From an uncultured Eubacteriales bacterium (lineage in GTDB: Bacteria; Bacillota; Clostridia; Oscillospirales; Acutalibacteraceae): a stretch of 14,705 bases of DNA. The stretch is from NCBI GenBank assembly GCA_934630995.1, contig CAKTXU010000010.1, positions 1-14,705 on the forward strand. Reading direction: 5' to 3'. Both the position numbers and the translations under genes were made by a program. This document shows positions 14,083 through 14,705 of the stretch, one piece after another (position 1 is the stretch's first letter; each line of letters starts with the position of its first letter). The notes beneath the pieces are model-generated. The model saw nothing but the letters and a program-made list of their open reading frames with translations. It did not search any database and was not told where the DNA came from.

Positions 14083-14705
14083 ATGTCCGGACATTCCAAG
14101 TGGAATAACATCAAACGTAAAAAGGAAAAGACCGACGGCCAGAGGGCGAAAATCTTTACCAAAATAGGCCGTGAAATCGCCGTGGCGGTCAAGGAGGGCG
14201 GCAGCGCCGATCCCAGCGCCAACTCCAAGCTCAAGGACGCCATTGCCAAGGCCAAGGCCAACAATGTGCCCAACGACAACATCGACCGTATCATCAAAAA
14301 GGCTGCGGGGGACGGCAACGCCGACAACTATGAGGCGTTGCAATACGAGGGCTACGGTCCCAGCGGGGTAGCGGTTATCGTGGAGACGCTGACCGACAAC
14401 CGGAACCGCACAGCGGGAGATTTGCGCCACTATTTCGATAAATACGGCGGCAACCTGGGACAGACCGGCTGTGTGAGCTTTATGTTCAAGCAGAAGGGTA
14501 TCCTGGCCATCGAGGCCGAGGGCCGGGACGAGGACAAGGTCATGGAGGACGCCCTGGAGGCCGGGGCCGCGGACTTTTCCACCGATGGGGATGTGCTTGA
14601 AATCACCACCGAGCCGGACGATTTCTCCGCCGTCCGGGAGAATCTGGAGGCCAAGGGCTATGAATTCGTCTCCGCGGAGGTTGAGATGGTACCCGATGTC
14701 TACAC
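14083..14705 (+). CDS. yebC: YebC/TACO1-family protein (3' end outside window)
   Basis: 207 codons of a YebC/PmpR family protein are present; the family is about 240-250 aa, so the C-terminal end is lost at the window edge. The start MSGHSKWNNIKRKKEKTDGQ is the family signature, followed by KIFTKIGREI, NNVPNDNIDRIIKKA and the ETLTDNRNRTAGDLRHYF stretch. The family was annotated as a transcription regulator; more recent work on family members points to a role in translation of difficult proline-containing stretches, in the cytosol. ATG at 14083 follows AAGGGGA. It has its own promoter after the van operon terminator, so it is not part of that operon. As a near-universal bacterial gene it suggests that this window is chromosomal. 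Confidence 0.95.
   Translation, partial: MSGHSKWNNIKRKKEKTDGQRAKIFTKIGREIAVAVKEGGSADPSANSKLKDAIAKAKANNVPNDNIDRIIKKAAGDGNADNYEALQYEGYGPSGVAVIVETLTDNRNRTAGDLRHYFDKYGGNLGQTGCVSFMFKQKGILAIEAEGRDEDKVMEDALEAGAADFSTDGDVLEITTEPDDFSAVRENLEAKGYEFVSAEVEMVPDVY

Noticed and set aside
1..14705. CRISPR arrays, insertion sequences, tRNA/rRNA genes, integrases or attachment sites
   Set aside because: No regularly spaced repeats, transposase or recombinase motifs, or RNA gene patterns were seen on either strand.

Overview
The window looks like a chromosomal segment of a GC-rich Gram-positive anaerobe, most likely a gut-type Clostridia (Oscillospiraceae-like). This is inferred from strong AGGAGG-type ribosome sites, sigma-A-like promoters, a large binding protein of Firmicutes style, and a YebC sequence of clostridial type. 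No rRNA, tRNA, CRISPR array, insertion sequence or integrase was seen.

Left part (1-7023): a carbohydrate-uptake and hydrolysis locus. On the minus strand lie a large extracellular solute-binding protein (935 aa, with two sandwich-like domains ahead of the binding domain) and, 24 bases downstream, a MalF/UgpA-type permease that runs off the left edge. An AraC-family regulator is divergent from them on the plus strand. Convergent with it, across a shared hairpin terminator, is a cytosolic family 2 glycoside hydrolase with its own near-consensus promoter. The likely logic is capture of a glycan or glycoside outside, import by the ABC transporter, intracellular cleavage by the GH2 enzyme, and control by the AraC regulator.

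Middle (7109-7597): a terminator-like hairpin, a 50-aa minus-strand gene, and the promoter that starts the next block.

Right part (7598-13788): a VanG-type (D-Ala-D-Ser) glycopeptide-resistance-like cluster, all on the plus strand. The order is vanR, vanS, [terminator-like hairpin], vanW, vanG-type ligase, vanXY, a hexapeptide-repeat O-acyltransferase, and vanT. The two-component system senses glycopeptide or wall stress. The ligase makes D-Ala-D-Ser, VanXY removes D-Ala-D-Ala ends, and VanT supplies D-Ser. Two things are unusual. VanT is a stand-alone soluble racemase without the usual membrane acyltransferase-like half, and a separate cytosolic acyltransferase gene sits directly before it. 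Also, a terminator-like hairpin lies just ahead of vanW, with a 17-codon ORF whose stop codon falls in the hairpin loop. vanU and vanY of the classical vanG operon are absent. A long hairpin with a T-rich tail ends the operon.

Far right (13986-14705): yebC with its own sigma-A promoter, cut by the window edge. It is a core gene, which supports a chromosomal location.
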